Positions 9,396-18,409 of a DNA stretch of 64,000 bases are shown here, piece after piece. The position numbers were made by a program, and so were the translations under genes. The stretch comes from Gemmobacter sp034519525. GTDB taxonomy: Bacteria > Pseudomonadota > Alphaproteobacteria > Rhodobacterales > Rhodobacteraceae. The notes under the pieces are model-generated. The model saw nothing but the letters and a program-made list of their open reading frames with translations. It was not told the origin of the DNA and did not search any database. Position 1 is the stretch's first letter. Each line of letters starts with the position of its first letter. The stretch spans positions 1 through 64,000 of the forward strand of contig JAXHOJ010000057.1 in NCBI GenBank assembly GCA_034519525.1, given 5' to 3'.

Positions 9396-10259
9396 TCAGG
9401 CGGGGCGGCGGGCGAGGCTGCGATCCTTGTCTTCGGCTTTGGCCCGATCCCACAGGGCATCCATTTCCGCCAGATCCGAATCGGCGGGCTTGCGGCCCTG
9501 TTCGGCCAGCCAGTCCTCGATCCGGTTGAAGCGGCGGGTGAATTTGGCATTGGCCGCGCGCAGGGCGGCTTCCGGGTCCACATCCAGATGGCGCGCCAGA
9601 TTGGCCATCACAAACAGCAGATCGCCGAATTCCTCGGCCACATCTTCGGGGGCCTTGGTGCTGCGGGCCTCTTCCAGCTCGCGGGCTTCCTCCACGATCT
9701 TGTCGATCACCTCATGGGTGGTCGGCCAGTCGAACCCCACGCGGGCGGCGCGTTTCTGCAGCTTGACCGCGCGGGTCAGCGCGGGCAGGGCGACCGCCAC
9801 CCCGTCCAGCGTGCGCGTTTCCTTTTTGGCCGCGCGTTCGGCGGCCTTCATCGCCTCCCAGTCGACGCGTCTGCTGCTCGGCCGGTTTGTCGCGCGCTGT
9901 TCATCGCCAAAGACATGCGGATGGCGCGCCACCATCTTGTCGCTGATGGCCGCCACGATATCATCAAAGCCGAACAGCCCCTGTTCCTCGGCGATCTTGG
10001 CGTGGAAAACCGATTGCAGCAGCAGGTCGCCCAGCTCGCCCTTCAGCTCGTCCCAGGCTTCGCGTTCGATGGCATCGGCCACCTCATGCGCCTCTTCCAG
10101 CGTATAGGGGGCGATGGTGGCAAAGGTCTGCTCGATATCCCAGGGGCAGCCATCCGGGGCGCGCAGGCGGGCCATGATCTCCAGCAGGCGATCCATGCCT
10201 GCCGTTGCGTCATGCACAAGCGCATCGCTTTCGGCGCGGGGAAGAGGACGTTGGGGCAT
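9396..10259 (-). CDS. mazG: Nucleoside triphosphate pyrophosphohydrolase MazG
   Basis: Cleaves NTPs and dNTPs to monophosphates and pyrophosphate; a housecleaning enzyme. It is 287 residues with two tandem MazG domains. The first has CPWDIEQTFATIAPYTLEEAHEVADAI and the metal-binding EELGD-like block ELKGELGDLLLQ; the second has EEARELEEA and EEFGDLLFVMANLARH. Between residues about 122 and 135 the reading frame is locally wrong. The bases in another frame give ARDKPAEQQTR, the family sequence, so two compensating indels sit between about 9850 and 9905. The rest is collinear with the family. It is a single gene on the minus strand. Confidence 0.95.
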   Translation of the reverse strand: MPQRPLPRAESDALVHDATAGMDRLLEIMARLRAPDGCPWDIEQTFATIAPYTLEEAHEVADAIEREAWDELKGELGDLLLQSVFHAKIAEEQGLFGFDDIVAAISDKMVARHPHVFGDEQRATNRPSSRRVDWEAMKAAERAAKKETRTLDGVAVALPALTRAVKLQKRAARVGFDWPTTHEVIDKIVEEARELEEARSTKAPEDVAEEFGDLLFVMANLARHLDVDPEAALRAANAKFTRRFNRIEDWLAEQGRKPADSDLAEMDALWDRAKAEDKDRSLARRPA

Positions 10260-10324
10260 TGCGGCGGCTCCGGTTTTCGGTTTCCCTGAGGAGGTAGAAC
10301 CGAAACCCCCCGGAGTCCACCATC

Positions 10325-11485
10325 ATGCCCGTCCTGAACCGCATCGCCGACTTTGCCGAGGAGATGAAGGGATGGCGCAGGCATCTGCACCAGAACCCGG
10401 AACTGGAGTTCGAATGTCATGAAACCGCCGCCTTCATCGCCGCCCGCCTGCGCGAGATCGGGGTGGATGAACTGCATGAAGGCATTGCGAAAACCGGCAT
10501 CGTCGCCATCATCAACGGCCAGGGCGACGGGCCGACCATCGGGCTGCGCGCCGATATGGATGCCCTGCCGATTGCCGAGCTGACGGGGGCCGAATACGCC
10601 TCGACCGTGCCCGGCAAGATGCATGCCTGCGGCCATGACGGCCATGTGACCATGCTGCTGGGCGCCGCGAAATACCTGGCCGAGACCCGCCGCTTCAACG
10701 GCCGCGTGGCGCTGTTGTTCCAGCCGGCCGAAGAAGATGGCGGCGGCGGGCAGGTGATGGTGCAGGAAGGCGTGATGGATCGCTTCGGCATCCACGAGGT
10801 TTACGGCATCCACAATGCCCCCGGCGTGCCCTTCGGCCATTTCCACACCAACAGCGGTGCGCTGATGGCCTCGGTCGATACCGCCTTCGTCTATGTCACC
10901 GGCAAGGGCGGCCATGGTGCCACGCCGCATGAATGTGTCGATCCCATCGTGGCGGTGGTGGCCATGGTGCAGGCGGTGCAGACCATCATCACCCGCAATG
11001 TCTATGCGCTGGACGAGGTGGTGATCTCGGTCACGCAGATCCACGCGGGCACCGCCAGCAACATCATCCCGGAAGAGGCGATGTTCTGCGCCACCATCCG
11101 CTGTTTCAACCCCGAGGTGCGCAAGCTGCTGAAACGGCGGTTCTTCGAAATCGTCGAAGGCCATGCCGCGGCCTTTGGCGTGACCGCCCGGGTCGATTAC
11201 GACTGGGGTTATCCGGCCACGGTCAATCACCCGGCACAGGCCAGTTTCGCCGCCGAAGTGGCCGCCGAGGTTTCGGGCGAGGCCGCCGTTCAGGCCGATT
11301 CCCCGCGCGAAATGGGATCAGAGGATTTCAGCTATATGCTGGAGGCCCGGCCGGGCGCCTATCTGTTCATGGGCACCGGGCCGGGGGCGGGGCTGCACCA
11401 TCCCGCCTATGATTTCAACGACGAGGCCGCGCCGGTGGGCGCGAGCTTCTTTGCCCGTCTGGTGGAACGGGCGCTGCCGGTCTGA
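10325..11485 (+). CDS. M20-family amidohydrolase (hippurate hydrolase/amino-acid deacylase type)
   Basis: A zinc- or manganese-dependent amidohydrolase that removes acyl groups from N-acyl amino acids. The 386-residue protein starts MPVLNRIADFAEEMKGWR with a GGAG ribosome site 9 bases before the ATG. Metal and catalytic motifs are complete: LRADMDALPI, HACGHDGHVTMLLGAAK, FQPAEEDGGGG, GHGATPHE, and MGSEDFSYMLE near the end. The dimerisation domain lies between about residues 185 and 295. The substrate cannot be told from sequence. The next gene starts 6 bases after its stop, so the two are co-transcribed. Confidence 0.9.
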   Translation: MPVLNRIADFAEEMKGWRRHLHQNPELEFECHETAAFIAARLREIGVDELHEGIAKTGIVAIINGQGDGPTIGLRADMDALPIAELTGAEYASTVPGKMHACGHDGHVTMLLGAAKYLAETRRFNGRVALLFQPAEEDGGGGQVMVQEGVMDRFGIHEVYGIHNAPGVPFGHFHTNSGALMASVDTAFVYVTGKGGHGATPHECVDPIVAVVAMVQAVQTIITRNVYALDEVVISVTQIHAGTASNIIPEEAMFCATIRCFNPEVRKLLKRRFFEIVEGHAAAFGVTARVDYDWGYPATVNHPAQASFAAEVAAEVSGEAAVQADSPREMGSEDFSYMLEARPGAYLFMGTGPGAGLHHPAYDFNDEAAPVGASFFARLVERALPV

Positions 11486-11490
11486 CCGCG

Positions 11491-12297
11491 ATGGTCCGCT
11501 GGCGCAGACGGCTGTTGCGACGGATGGGGGCGGCCACGGCGCTGGCCACCCTGCGCCGCAGCGAAAGGGCCGATCTGCGCCTGGCAACCGCGCTGGCCGC
11601 CATTGCCGGGGCGGCCAATGCGGGCGGGTTCTTCGCGCTTGGCTCTTACACCTCGCATATGACCGGCTATCTGTCGCATCTCGCGGATGAACTGGTGCTG
11701 TGGAACCTGGCCGCCATGGGCACCAGCCTGCTCGCCATCGGTGCCTTTGTCAGCGGGGCGGCCTTCAGCACCATCCTTATCAACTGGGCACGGGCGGCAG
11801 ACCGGCGGCGGCAATATGCCTGGCCGCTGGCGGTGCAGGGCCTGTTCATGCTGGCCTTTGCCGGGGGCGGGCTGGGCACCGGCCTGCTGTGGCAGATCTG
11901 GTCGCTGTGCTGCCTGTGCTTCATCATGGGGATGCAGAATGCCACCATCACCAAGATCTCCAATGCCCGCATCCGCACCACCCATGCCACCGGCATGGTG
12001 ACAGATATCGGCATCGAGCTGGGGCGCGGCCTGTTCCACCGGCTGGCGCCCGCCATTGCCGCCCGCATCGGCACCGCGATCGACCGGCGCAAGCTGGTGA
12101 TCCTGCTGCGGCTGGTCGGGGCCTTCGTTCTGGGCGGGGTGATCGGGGCGGCGGGCTATGCGCGTTTCGGCTTTCTGTTCTCGCTGCCGCTGGCGGCGGT
12201 GCTGCTGGCGCTGTCGCTGCCGGTGCTGATCCTGCATCGCGGGCGGCGCAAGCCCGCCCCCGATGCCGCGCCCGAGGGAACCGCAAAGCGACCCTGA
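11491..12297 (+). CDS. DUF1275 (YoaK family) membrane protein
   Basis: An integral membrane protein of 268 residues with about six hydrophobic segments. It shows the family features: an Ala/Gly-rich first segment with GGFFALGSYTSHMTGYL, then a central FIMGMQNATITKISNARIRTTHATGMVTD block that defines DUF1275. The role of this family is unknown. An alternative start is the Met at 11524. It is translationally linked to the M20 hydrolase (6-base gap), which suggests a shared process such as peptide or acyl-amino-acid handling, but that is inference. Confidence 0.85.
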   Translation: MVRWRRRLLRRMGAATALATLRRSERADLRLATALAAIAGAANAGGFFALGSYTSHMTGYLSHLADELVLWNLAAMGTSLLAIGAFVSGAAFSTILINWARAADRRRQYAWPLAVQGLFMLAFAGGGLGTGLLWQIWSLCCLCFIMGMQNATITKISNARIRTTHATGMVTDIGIELGRGLFHRLAPAIAARIGTAIDRRKLVILLRLVGAFVLGGVIGAAGYARFGFLFSLPLAAVLLALSLPVLILHRGRRKPAPDAAPEGTAKRP

Positions 12298-12373
12298 CCG
12301 TTGACAGGGCAGATCACGCGGGCCTCCACCCCTGGAGCCCCCGCCGGAACGCTCGTCCTACAGGAGATTTGCC

Positions 12374-12868
12374 ATGAACAAGGTTCTGAACACCGTCCCG
12401 AAAGCCGACAAGGTTGAAACCGGCGTATCCAATGTGCCGAACATTGCCGATGGTCTGACACAGGCGCTGGCCGATACCTACCGGCTGATGTTCAAGACCC
12501 ATGCCTATCACTGGAACGTCGAAGGTCCGCTGTTCCATTCGATCCATGTTCTGACCGAAGGCCAGTACAACGATCTGTTCAAGGCCGCCGATGTGGTGGC
12601 CGAACGCATCCGCGCCCTGGGCTATCTGGCGCCCTGGCAGCTGGCCGATATCATCAAGGGTTCGGTCGTTGAAGACGCGTCCAAACTGCCCTCGGCGCAG
12701 GATATGGTGGCCGATCTGGCCGCCGATCACGAGGCCATCGCCAAGCGCCTGCGCGATGTGATCGAGGTTGCGGAAAAGGGCAATGATCCGGTCACCGCCG
12801 ATCTGCTGACCGCGCGCTGTGCCTTCCACGAAAAATCCGCCTGGATGCTGCGCGCCACGGCCAAGTAA
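12374..12868 (+). CDS. dps: Dps-family ferritin-like DNA protection protein
   Basis: Forms a dodecamer that oxidises Fe(II) with peroxide and stores iron, shielding DNA in stress. The 164-residue protein has the ferroxidase signature HWNVEGPLFHSIHVLTE, with His46, His58 and Glu62, and the partner residues Asp73 and Glu77 in AADVVAERI. These match the inter-subunit site of Escherichia coli Dps. A good ribosome site (AGGAG) lies 8 bases before the ATG. It is a single gene between the DUF1275 gene and a convergent one-carbon operon. The amino tail is moderately Lys-rich. Confidence 0.93.
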   Translation: MNKVLNTVPKADKVETGVSNVPNIADGLTQALADTYRLMFKTHAYHWNVEGPLFHSIHVLTEGQYNDLFKAADVVAERIRALGYLAPWQLADIIKGSVVEDASKLPSAQDMVADLAADHEAIAKRLRDVIEVAEKGNDPVTADLLTARCAFHEKSAWMLRATAK

Positions 12869-12901
12869 CGCCGCAACCGCGACATCAAGCCCAAAACGCA
12901 A

Positions 12902-12926
12902 ACAGGGGCGGGTGATCCGCCCCTGT
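12902..12926. terminator. Hairpin between dps and the convergent methyltransferase gene
   Basis: ACAGGGGCGG / CCGCCCCTGT with a 5-base loop, perfectly paired; flanked by T-rich TCTTC on the plus side. It probably terminates transcripts from both sides. Confidence 0.7.
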
Positions 12927-12957
12927 CTTCATATCGGCCCGATCTTCTGTCCCAGCC

Positions 12958-13939
12958 TCAGCCGCGGGCGCGCCGCCCACCGCGGCGCCCGCTGGTGGCC
13001 GCCGATGCAGCCGCCGATGCTTCGGAAAAGCTGATCCCCGTTGCCGTCTGTTCCAGCACCTTGGCAAAGCGGATCCATTCGCCGCCGTTCGGATCGTGGT
13101 TCATCAACAGGTTGGCGGCGCGGATCGCCTCCATCTCCTGCTGGCGCACCGGGTTCATGATCGCGCTGGTCATGCCCGCGCCAATCGCCATCGGCAGGAA
13201 GGCCGCGTTGATCCCGTGGCGGTGCGGCAGGCCGAACGAGATGTTCGACGCGCCGCAGGTGGTGTTCACGCCCAGCTCCTCGCGCAGGCGGCGCACCAGC
13301 GCAAACACCTGCTGCCCCGCCGTCGCCATCGCGCCCACCGGCATCACCAGCGGGTCGACCACGATGTCATGCGCCGGAATGCCGAAATCGGCGGCGCGTT
13401 CGACGATCTTTTTCGCCACGGCAAAGCGCACATCCGGGTCTTGGCGAAATGCCGGTATCGTCGTTGGAAATCGCCACCACCGGCACGTTGTATTTTTTCA
13501 CCAGCGGCAGCACCAGCTCCAGCCGGTCTTCCTCGCCCGTTACCGAATTCAGCAGCGGGCGGCCTTCGCAGGCCATCAGCCCGGCCTCCAGCGCGCCCGG
13601 AACCGAACTGTCGATGCACAGCGGCACATCCACCGTCTGCTGCATGATCTCGATCAGCGCCTTCATCAGCGGCGGCTCGACAAAGTTGTTGTCGGCATAG
13701 CGCGGATCGGTGGCCATCATATTGGTGAAGACCGCGCCCGAATTCACGTCCAGCACCGTGGCCCCGCAGGCCACCTGTTCCAGCGCATCGCGGATGACGG
13801 TGTCAAAATTCCCCGCCTCCAGCTCGGCCGCCAGCTTCTTGCGGCCGGTGGGGTTGATGCGCTCGCCGATCACGCAAAAGGGCTCGTCAAAGCCGATGAT
13901 GACGGTTTTGGTTTTCGATTCGATGACGGTCCGGGTCAT
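12958..13939 (-). CDS. Methyltetrahydrofolate:corrinoid methyltransferase-like pterin-binding protein (frameshifted)
   Basis: A pterin-binding TIM-barrel methyltransferase that moves methyl groups between methyltetrahydrofolate and a corrinoid protein. The first frame holds FCVIGERINPTGRKKLAAEL, VLDVNSGAV, DSSVPGALEAGL and GRPLLNSVTGEE, the ordered pterin-binding motifs. The frame changes near 13440 and continues with CGASNISFGLPHRHGINAAF, also family-specific. The start at 13939 overlaps the stop of the metF-like gene (ATGA). The last 20 residues are Ala/Ser/Arg-rich. It is the third gene of an operon with a MetF-like protein and a virulence-factor-domain protein. In related genomes such genes accompany methylamine or betaine demethylation. 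Confidence 0.8.
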
Positions 13940-14873
13940 GGTCTTAACCTTTGCATGCGCATGGCGGGCACGCCAGCGGCGCCGCCATGGTCGGTGGCCC
14001 ATTCGGCATTGGTCTTGATGCCGCCCAGCGGGAAGAAATGCACCTGTTCGATGCCGAAAGCCGGGTTTGCCGCCTTGTGCGCCGCCAGTTCCGCCACGAA
14101 CTCGGTCGGCTCATAGGGCAGCAGCAGCTTGGTCACATCCATCGCGCGCTTTTGCAGCACCCGCAGCGATGGGCCGACGCCGCAGGCAATGGCGAATTTG
14201 ATCAGGGTCTGCAATTTGGCCGGGCCCGCCACGCCGATATGGACGGGCAGCTTGATGCCTTCGGCTTGCAGGCGGTTGACCCAGGCGATCACCGGCTGCG
14301 CCTCAAAGCAGAACTGGGTGGCAATCGCCATCTTGCGCATCGGTGCGCTCGGCAAACGCCTGCTTCCACCGCAGCGCCTCCATCACCACGCGGTCGCCGC
14401 CGTCCGTGTCGATGTCGCTTGTTGCCTTCCGGGATGGCCCGCCACATGCAGCCGTTCGAACCCGCCAAACAGCCCGGTCTCGATCAGTTGCATCGAGCTG
14501 TCATATTCCCCCGCCGGCGTGTTGACCCCACCGCCCAGCAGCAGCGCCTGCTTCACGCCCGCCTCGCCCCGATAGCGCGCGACCCAGTCGATCAGCGTCG
14601 CCTTGTCCGGGATGATGCGCGCCGGGAAATGCGGCATCACGTCAAAGCCTTCCCCCGCCAGCGCTTGGCGGTGGCCACCATATCTTCAATGGGCGTGCCC
14701 TCGATATGGGCGATATAGACGCGTGTGCCCTTGGGCAGGAGGGCGCGGAAATCTTCGACCTTTTCGGCGGTGCGCGGCATCACCTCGATCGAATAGCCCT
14801 GCAGAAAGGCCTCGAGTCTCGGCGCTGGCTCTGCGGTGGCGGCGGTTTCGCGGCGGAAATTGAACAGGGCCAT
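13936..14873 (-). CDS. Methylenetetrahydrofolate reductase-like protein (frameshifted)
   Basis: A MetF-fold flavoprotein that interconverts 5,10-methylene- and 5-methyl-tetrahydrofolate. The start at 14873 has an excellent ribosome site (AAGGAGA). The first frame reads GYSIEVMPRTAEKVEDF and IAHIEGTPIEDMVATAKR. The frame then breaks near 14655 (next DVMPHFPARIIPDKATLIDWVARY and LLGGGVNTPAGEYDSS). It breaks again near 14350-14400, before ATQFCFEAQPVIAWVNRLQAEGI and GVAGPAKLQTLIKFA. The last part, PTEFVAEL and FFPLGGIKTNAEW, matches the long form found in Rhodobacterales. It is coupled by ATGA overlap to the methyltransferase, so the pair probably recycles methyl groups on folate. Confidence 0.75.
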
Positions 14874-14943
14874 GCGCGTCTCCTTCAGGTTGCAGGGCAG
14901 CGGGTCAGGCTCTGGCCCAGCCTTCGTGCGTCGATCAGCGCCT

Positions 14944-15210
14944 TCAGATGCGCGCGGTGTCATATTCGGCTTCCAGACGGGCGGCTTCGGCCTTGGCCAC
15001 CGCCTCCTGCTCGCCCTCCACCTCGAACGGGGGGGCCTTGCGCCATTCGGCCAGATAGGCGTCGGCATCCTTGGCGCCGATCTTCATGGCGCAGCGGTCG
15101 ATCGCCTGTTCGAACCGTTCGGTCAGTTGCACCTTGGCTCCCCGCCGCCCCTTGCCCACGATGACCTGGGCCGGGATGTCGCGCCAGTAGACGATGGTGA
15201 CTTCCGGCAT
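14944..15210 (-). CDS. Virulence-factor domain protein (PF13769-like), possibly longer
   Basis: A small protein, MPEVTIVYWRDIPAQVIVG, followed by a charged helix with Glu and Ala repeats. This is the domain labelled virulence factor in alphaproteobacteria, of unknown role and usually found beside the MetF-like and methyltransferase genes. As read, it ends after DTARI at 88 residues. One inserted or missing base near 14945 would extend it through KALIDARRLGQSLTRC to a TGA about 55 bases on, which fits the family length better. It heads the one-carbon operon. Confidence 0.7.
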   Translation of the reverse strand: MPEVTIVYWRDIPAQVIVGKGRRGAKVQLTERFEQAIDRCAMKIGAKDADAYLAEWRKAPPFEVEGEQEAVAKAEAARLEAEYDTARI

Positions 15211-15255
15211 CGGTGATTCCCCTCTGTCTGCTGATCCCGTTCATAGTCGCCCGCT

Positions 15256-15291
15256 CTGCGACAACCGATGTCGGTTTTCGACATGTCGCAG
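15256..15291. promoter_or_regulatory. Clustered CGACA/TGTCG half-sites between divergent operons
   Basis: Four pentamers lie in 30 bases: CGACA (15259), TGTCG (15269), CGACA (15279) and TGTCG (15284). They sit within a larger inverted repeat CTGCGACA ... TGTCGCAG. The cluster is 46 bases upstream of the one-carbon operon start and about 200 bases before ppx, so the operon is the likelier target. Confidence 0.45.
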
Positions 15292-15489
15292 CGCGGATGC
15301 GACCCGCGCCCGATATCGTCTGCAGATCAGCAGGAGTGCGCGAGCCGCGGCGACGACGTCCGTCTTCTGGAATTATTCATGCAGTCATGAGCCGAGCCTT
15401 GACGACCGGCCCATAGCCGATCGCAGCGCTTGCCACGATGCGCGCGAAGCGGGTCTACCTTGACGTCAACCACAGTATGGAGGGCGATC

Positions 15490-16639
15490 ATGACGCCCGA
15501 GCGTCCCCGAGGGGCGGACGCGATCCCGCAGCGGTCGAGACGCCGTCCCGTTGCGGCGCCTGCGGTCGAACCGTCAGCCCCCTCGCCAGTGCCCGGTCAG
15601 GGCGCGCAGCTTTATGCGGCGCTTGATCTGGGCACCAACAGTTGCCGGATGCTGATTGCCCAGCCGAAGGGCAGTCAGTTTCAGGTCGTGGACAGCTTTT
15701 CGAAAACTGTCCAGCTTGGCGCGGGGCTGGAAGCCTCGGGCCGGTTGTCGCGTGCCTCGATGGGGCGCACGATCCAGGCTTTGCGCATCTGCCACAAGAA
15801 GATCGAAAAGCATGGCGTTCACCGGATGCGGCTTGTGGCCACAGAGGCCTGCCGACGCGCCCGCAATGCGCGCGATTTCATGCGCCAGATCCGCCGGGAA
15901 ACCGGGCTGACGGTGGAAATCATCCCCCCGGAAGAAGAGGCGCGGCTGGCCGTCATCTCTTGCGCGCCGCTGGTGTCGAAACGCACCGAACAGCTGCTGG
16001 TGGTGGATATCGGCGGCGGCTCGACCGAACTGGTCTGGATCGATCTGTCCGGCGTGCCGCCCGAAGATCGCCCGCAATCCATCATGCGGCTGCATTCCGG
16101 CTTCGACGCCCAAAGGCGACGGGCCCGCGGCGCGGGTGGTGGACTGGATTTCCGTGCCGCTGGGGGTGGCCACGCTGAAGGACCAGTTCGCCGATGTCGA
16201 GGATGACGCCGCCCGCTTTGCGCTGATGAGCTGGTTCTTCGAAGAAAACCTCGCCTCTTTCAGCCCCTATAATGCCGAAAACCCGCGCGCGGGGTTCCAG
16301 ATCATCGGCACCTCCGGCACGGTGACCACGGTGGCCGCCAGCTTTCTGGGCCTGCGCCGCTATGACCGGACCAAGGTGGACGGGCTGCGCATGACCTCTG
16401 ACCAGATCGACAGCGTGATCCGCGATTACCTTTCCCTTGGCCCCGAAGGCCGCCGCACCGACCCGCGCATCGGGCGCGACCGCCATGCGCTGATCATGTC
16501 GGGTGCGGCGATCCTGCAGGCGCTGATGCGGATCTGGCCCACCGACCGGCTGTCGGTGGCCGACCGGGGGCTGCGCGAGGGGCTGCTTTATGCCCAGATG
16601 AGCGCCGATGGCGTTCTGGAAGATGGACCATACACATGA
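15490..16639 (+). CDS. Ppx/GppA phosphatase family protein (frameshifted)
   Basis: An exopolyphosphatase / guanosine pentaphosphatase family protein of the ASKHA fold. It has the phosphate-1 motif YAALDLGTNSCRMLIA, TKLVATEACRRARN-like helix, the phosphate-2 motif VVDIGGGSTELVWI and GTSGTVTTVAASFLGLRRYDR. The start at 15490 has GGAGG 5 bases upstream and a 35-residue Pro/Ala-rich lead before the domain. One indel near 16110 breaks the frame after MRLHSGFDAQ. The second frame then gives VVDWISVPLGVATLKDQF. The stop overlaps the rlmE start (ATGA), a pairing common in Rhodobacteraceae. Which substrate (polyphosphate or pppGpp) it uses cannot be told. Confidence 0.87.
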
Positions 16640-17379
16640 CAACGCCGCCCAAGAACACCTCTGGCCGGGGCCAGCGCGATCTGCGCGTTCGGGTGAAAAC
16701 CGCCAAGGGGCGCAAGCTGTCCTCGACGCTCTGGCTGGAACGGCAGCTGAACGATCCTTACGTGGTGCGCGCCAAGAAAGAGGGCTATCGCGGCCGCGCG
16801 GCCTACAAGATTCTGGAACTGGATGATCGCTATGGCTTTCTGAAGCCCGGCTCGCGTGTGGTCGATCTGGGCTGTGCGCCGGGCGGCTGGTGTCAGGTGG
16901 CCGTTACCCGCGTCAATGCGCTGGGGCAGAATCCGCGCAAACCCGTGGGCACCGTTCTGGGCGTTGACCTGCAGGAGGTGGAGCCGATTTCCGGCGCCAC
17001 CATCCACCAGCTGGATTTCCTGTCGGATGAAGCTGATGAGCTGGTGAAGGGCTGGCTGGGCGGCCCCGCCGATGTGGTGATGAGCGACATGGCCGCCTCG
17101 GCCTCGGGTCACAAGGGCACCGATCACCTGCGCATCGTCGCGCTGGTCGAGGCGGCGCTGGCCTTCGCCTTTGACGTGCTGGAAGAGGGCGGCACCTTCG
17201 TGGCCAAGGTTCTGGCCGGTGGCGCCGAAGCGGAAATGAACACCATGCTGAAGCGCAACTTCACCAAGGTGGCGAATGTGAAACCGCCGGCCAGCCGATC
17301 GGACAGTTCGGAGAAATTCGTGGTCGCGATGGGCTTCCGCCGTCGCGCCGTCGAGGCGCAAGAGGCGTCGGAAGACTGA
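16636..17379 (+). CDS. rlmE: 23S rRNA 2'-O-ribose methyltransferase RlmE (FtsJ/RrmJ)
   Basis: Methylates the 2'-OH of U2552 in 23S rRNA during late 50S assembly. The 247-residue protein carries the SAM motif VVDLGCAPGGWCQVA, and the catalytic K-D-K-E tetrad is visible as YRGRAAYKI, MSDMAA, FVAKVL and SSEKFV. A 25-residue basic lead precedes the fold, longer than in E. coli but usual in alphaproteobacteria. It is translationally coupled to ppx by a 4-base overlap and ends before a strong bidirectional terminator. Confidence 0.95.
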   Translation: MTTPPKNTSGRGQRDLRVRVKTAKGRKLSSTLWLERQLNDPYVVRAKKEGYRGRAAYKILELDDRYGFLKPGSRVVDLGCAPGGWCQVAVTRVNALGQNPRKPVGTVLGVDLQEVEPISGATIHQLDFLSDEADELVKGWLGGPADVVMSDMAASASGHKGTDHLRIVALVEAALAFAFDVLEEGGTFVAKVLAGGAEAEMNTMLKRNFTKVANVKPPASRSDSSEKFVVAMGFRRRAVEAQEASED

Positions 17380-17470
17380 TTCCGCGCGCCCCGCCTGTCG
17401 GGACGGATGCGGGACGCAAGGCCTACGCCCGCCAGACACAGGGCAGACGGGGGTGAAGCCCGGCCAAAAC

Positions 17471-17500
17471 AAAAGGGCGCCAGAAATGGCGCCCTTTTTG
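17471..17500. terminator. Bidirectional terminator between rlmE and the peptidase gene
   Basis: AAAAGGGCGCC / GGCGCCATTTCT-type hairpin: AAAAGGGCGCC pairs with GGCGCCCTTTTT around AGAAAT. A-tract and T-tract flank it, so it works for both convergent genes. Confidence 0.9.
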
Positions 17501-17520
17501 CTTCTGCAGATCCGTCCGGC

Positions 17521-18090
17521 TCAGCCGCCCCAGTGGCGCACCGGGCCGCAATCCATATGCACGAAATTCGATCCCGAGTACCGGCCAACCCCGCCCGAGG
17601 CGCAGGCCTCTGCCGCGCGGGCCATCTGGCCCACCGACCGCGATTTCAGCCGCAGGTCAGCCGCCTGGCCCACCATATGCAGCGAATGTTTCGCCACGCC
17701 CCGCGATTTCGACCGCAGCATGGCATTGGTCTGCGGGCTGCGATAGCCCGACAGCAGCATATAGGGTTCCGACACATCCAGCAGCCGATGCGAGGCCGCC
17801 ATGATATCCACGGTGCGCGGGTCCATGGTTTCGGTCTGGTCATTGCGCCAGTCGCGCATGAAGTAGTTGATTTCCTTCAACACTTCCTTGATGTACTTGC
17901 CTTCGATCCAGTAGATCGTATCCAGGCTTTCGCCAGTCCGGCCAGAATACATGCGGACCCGCCGCACATCGCCCGCACCGCGCAGCAGGCCGAACGCATT
18001 TGAATAGGTGGGGGCTGCAACAACCGCAGTCGCCGCGAACGCACCCAGAAGTCCGCGCCGTGAAAAGACGGTTTGCGTCAGATTGGTCAT
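17521..18090 (-). CDS. DUF882/YcbK (MepK-like) murein peptidase with Tat leader
   Basis: A secreted zinc peptidase of the M15-like YcbK/MepK family, which cuts meso-DAP cross-links in peptidoglycan in E. coli. The 189-residue protein opens with a twin-arginine leader (FSRRGLLGAFAATAVVAA). Zinc ligands appear as SLHMVGQAADLRL (His and Asp) and NFVHMDCGPVRHWG near the C-terminus, after LLSGYRSPQTNAMLR. The start at 18090 follows from the leader. It is divergent from an L,D-transpeptidase. The pair is coherent because MepK acts on cross-links, including 3-3 links that transpeptidases of that class make. Confidence 0.9.
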   Translation of the reverse strand: MTNLTQTVFSRRGLLGAFAATAVVAAPTYSNAFGLLRGAGDVRRVRMYSGRTGESLDTIYWIEGKYIKEVLKEINYFMRDWRNDQTETMDPRTVDIMAASHRLLDVSEPYMLLSGYRSPQTNAMLRSKSRGVAKHSLHMVGQAADLRLKSRSVGQMARAAEACASGGVGRYSGSNFVHMDCGPVRHWGG

Positions 18091-18409
18091 GAGTGAGCCT
18101 GTCCTTCGGTCTTCTACCGCATGTATCTGCGGTTTCTGCCACTTTCCCCAAGTGCCCTCATTGTATGGCACAGGAGGAATCACAACAGAAGCGCAGTTTT
18201 CGTCGCACCGGCCCATTAGGCCAGCGATAGGCGAATAATTGCTAAATTCGTGCCAACTCCGGGAACCAAATGGCTAACTCCTGATCTGTTGCTGAATGGT
18301 GACATTTCAGCCCCTGACTTGTGCCCAAATTGCCTCATCCCTGCATCATGTGAATGGACAGGGCGGCGGAAATCTCCGAAGGTTTTTCCAGATCCAAGCC
18401 GAGGTTGCC

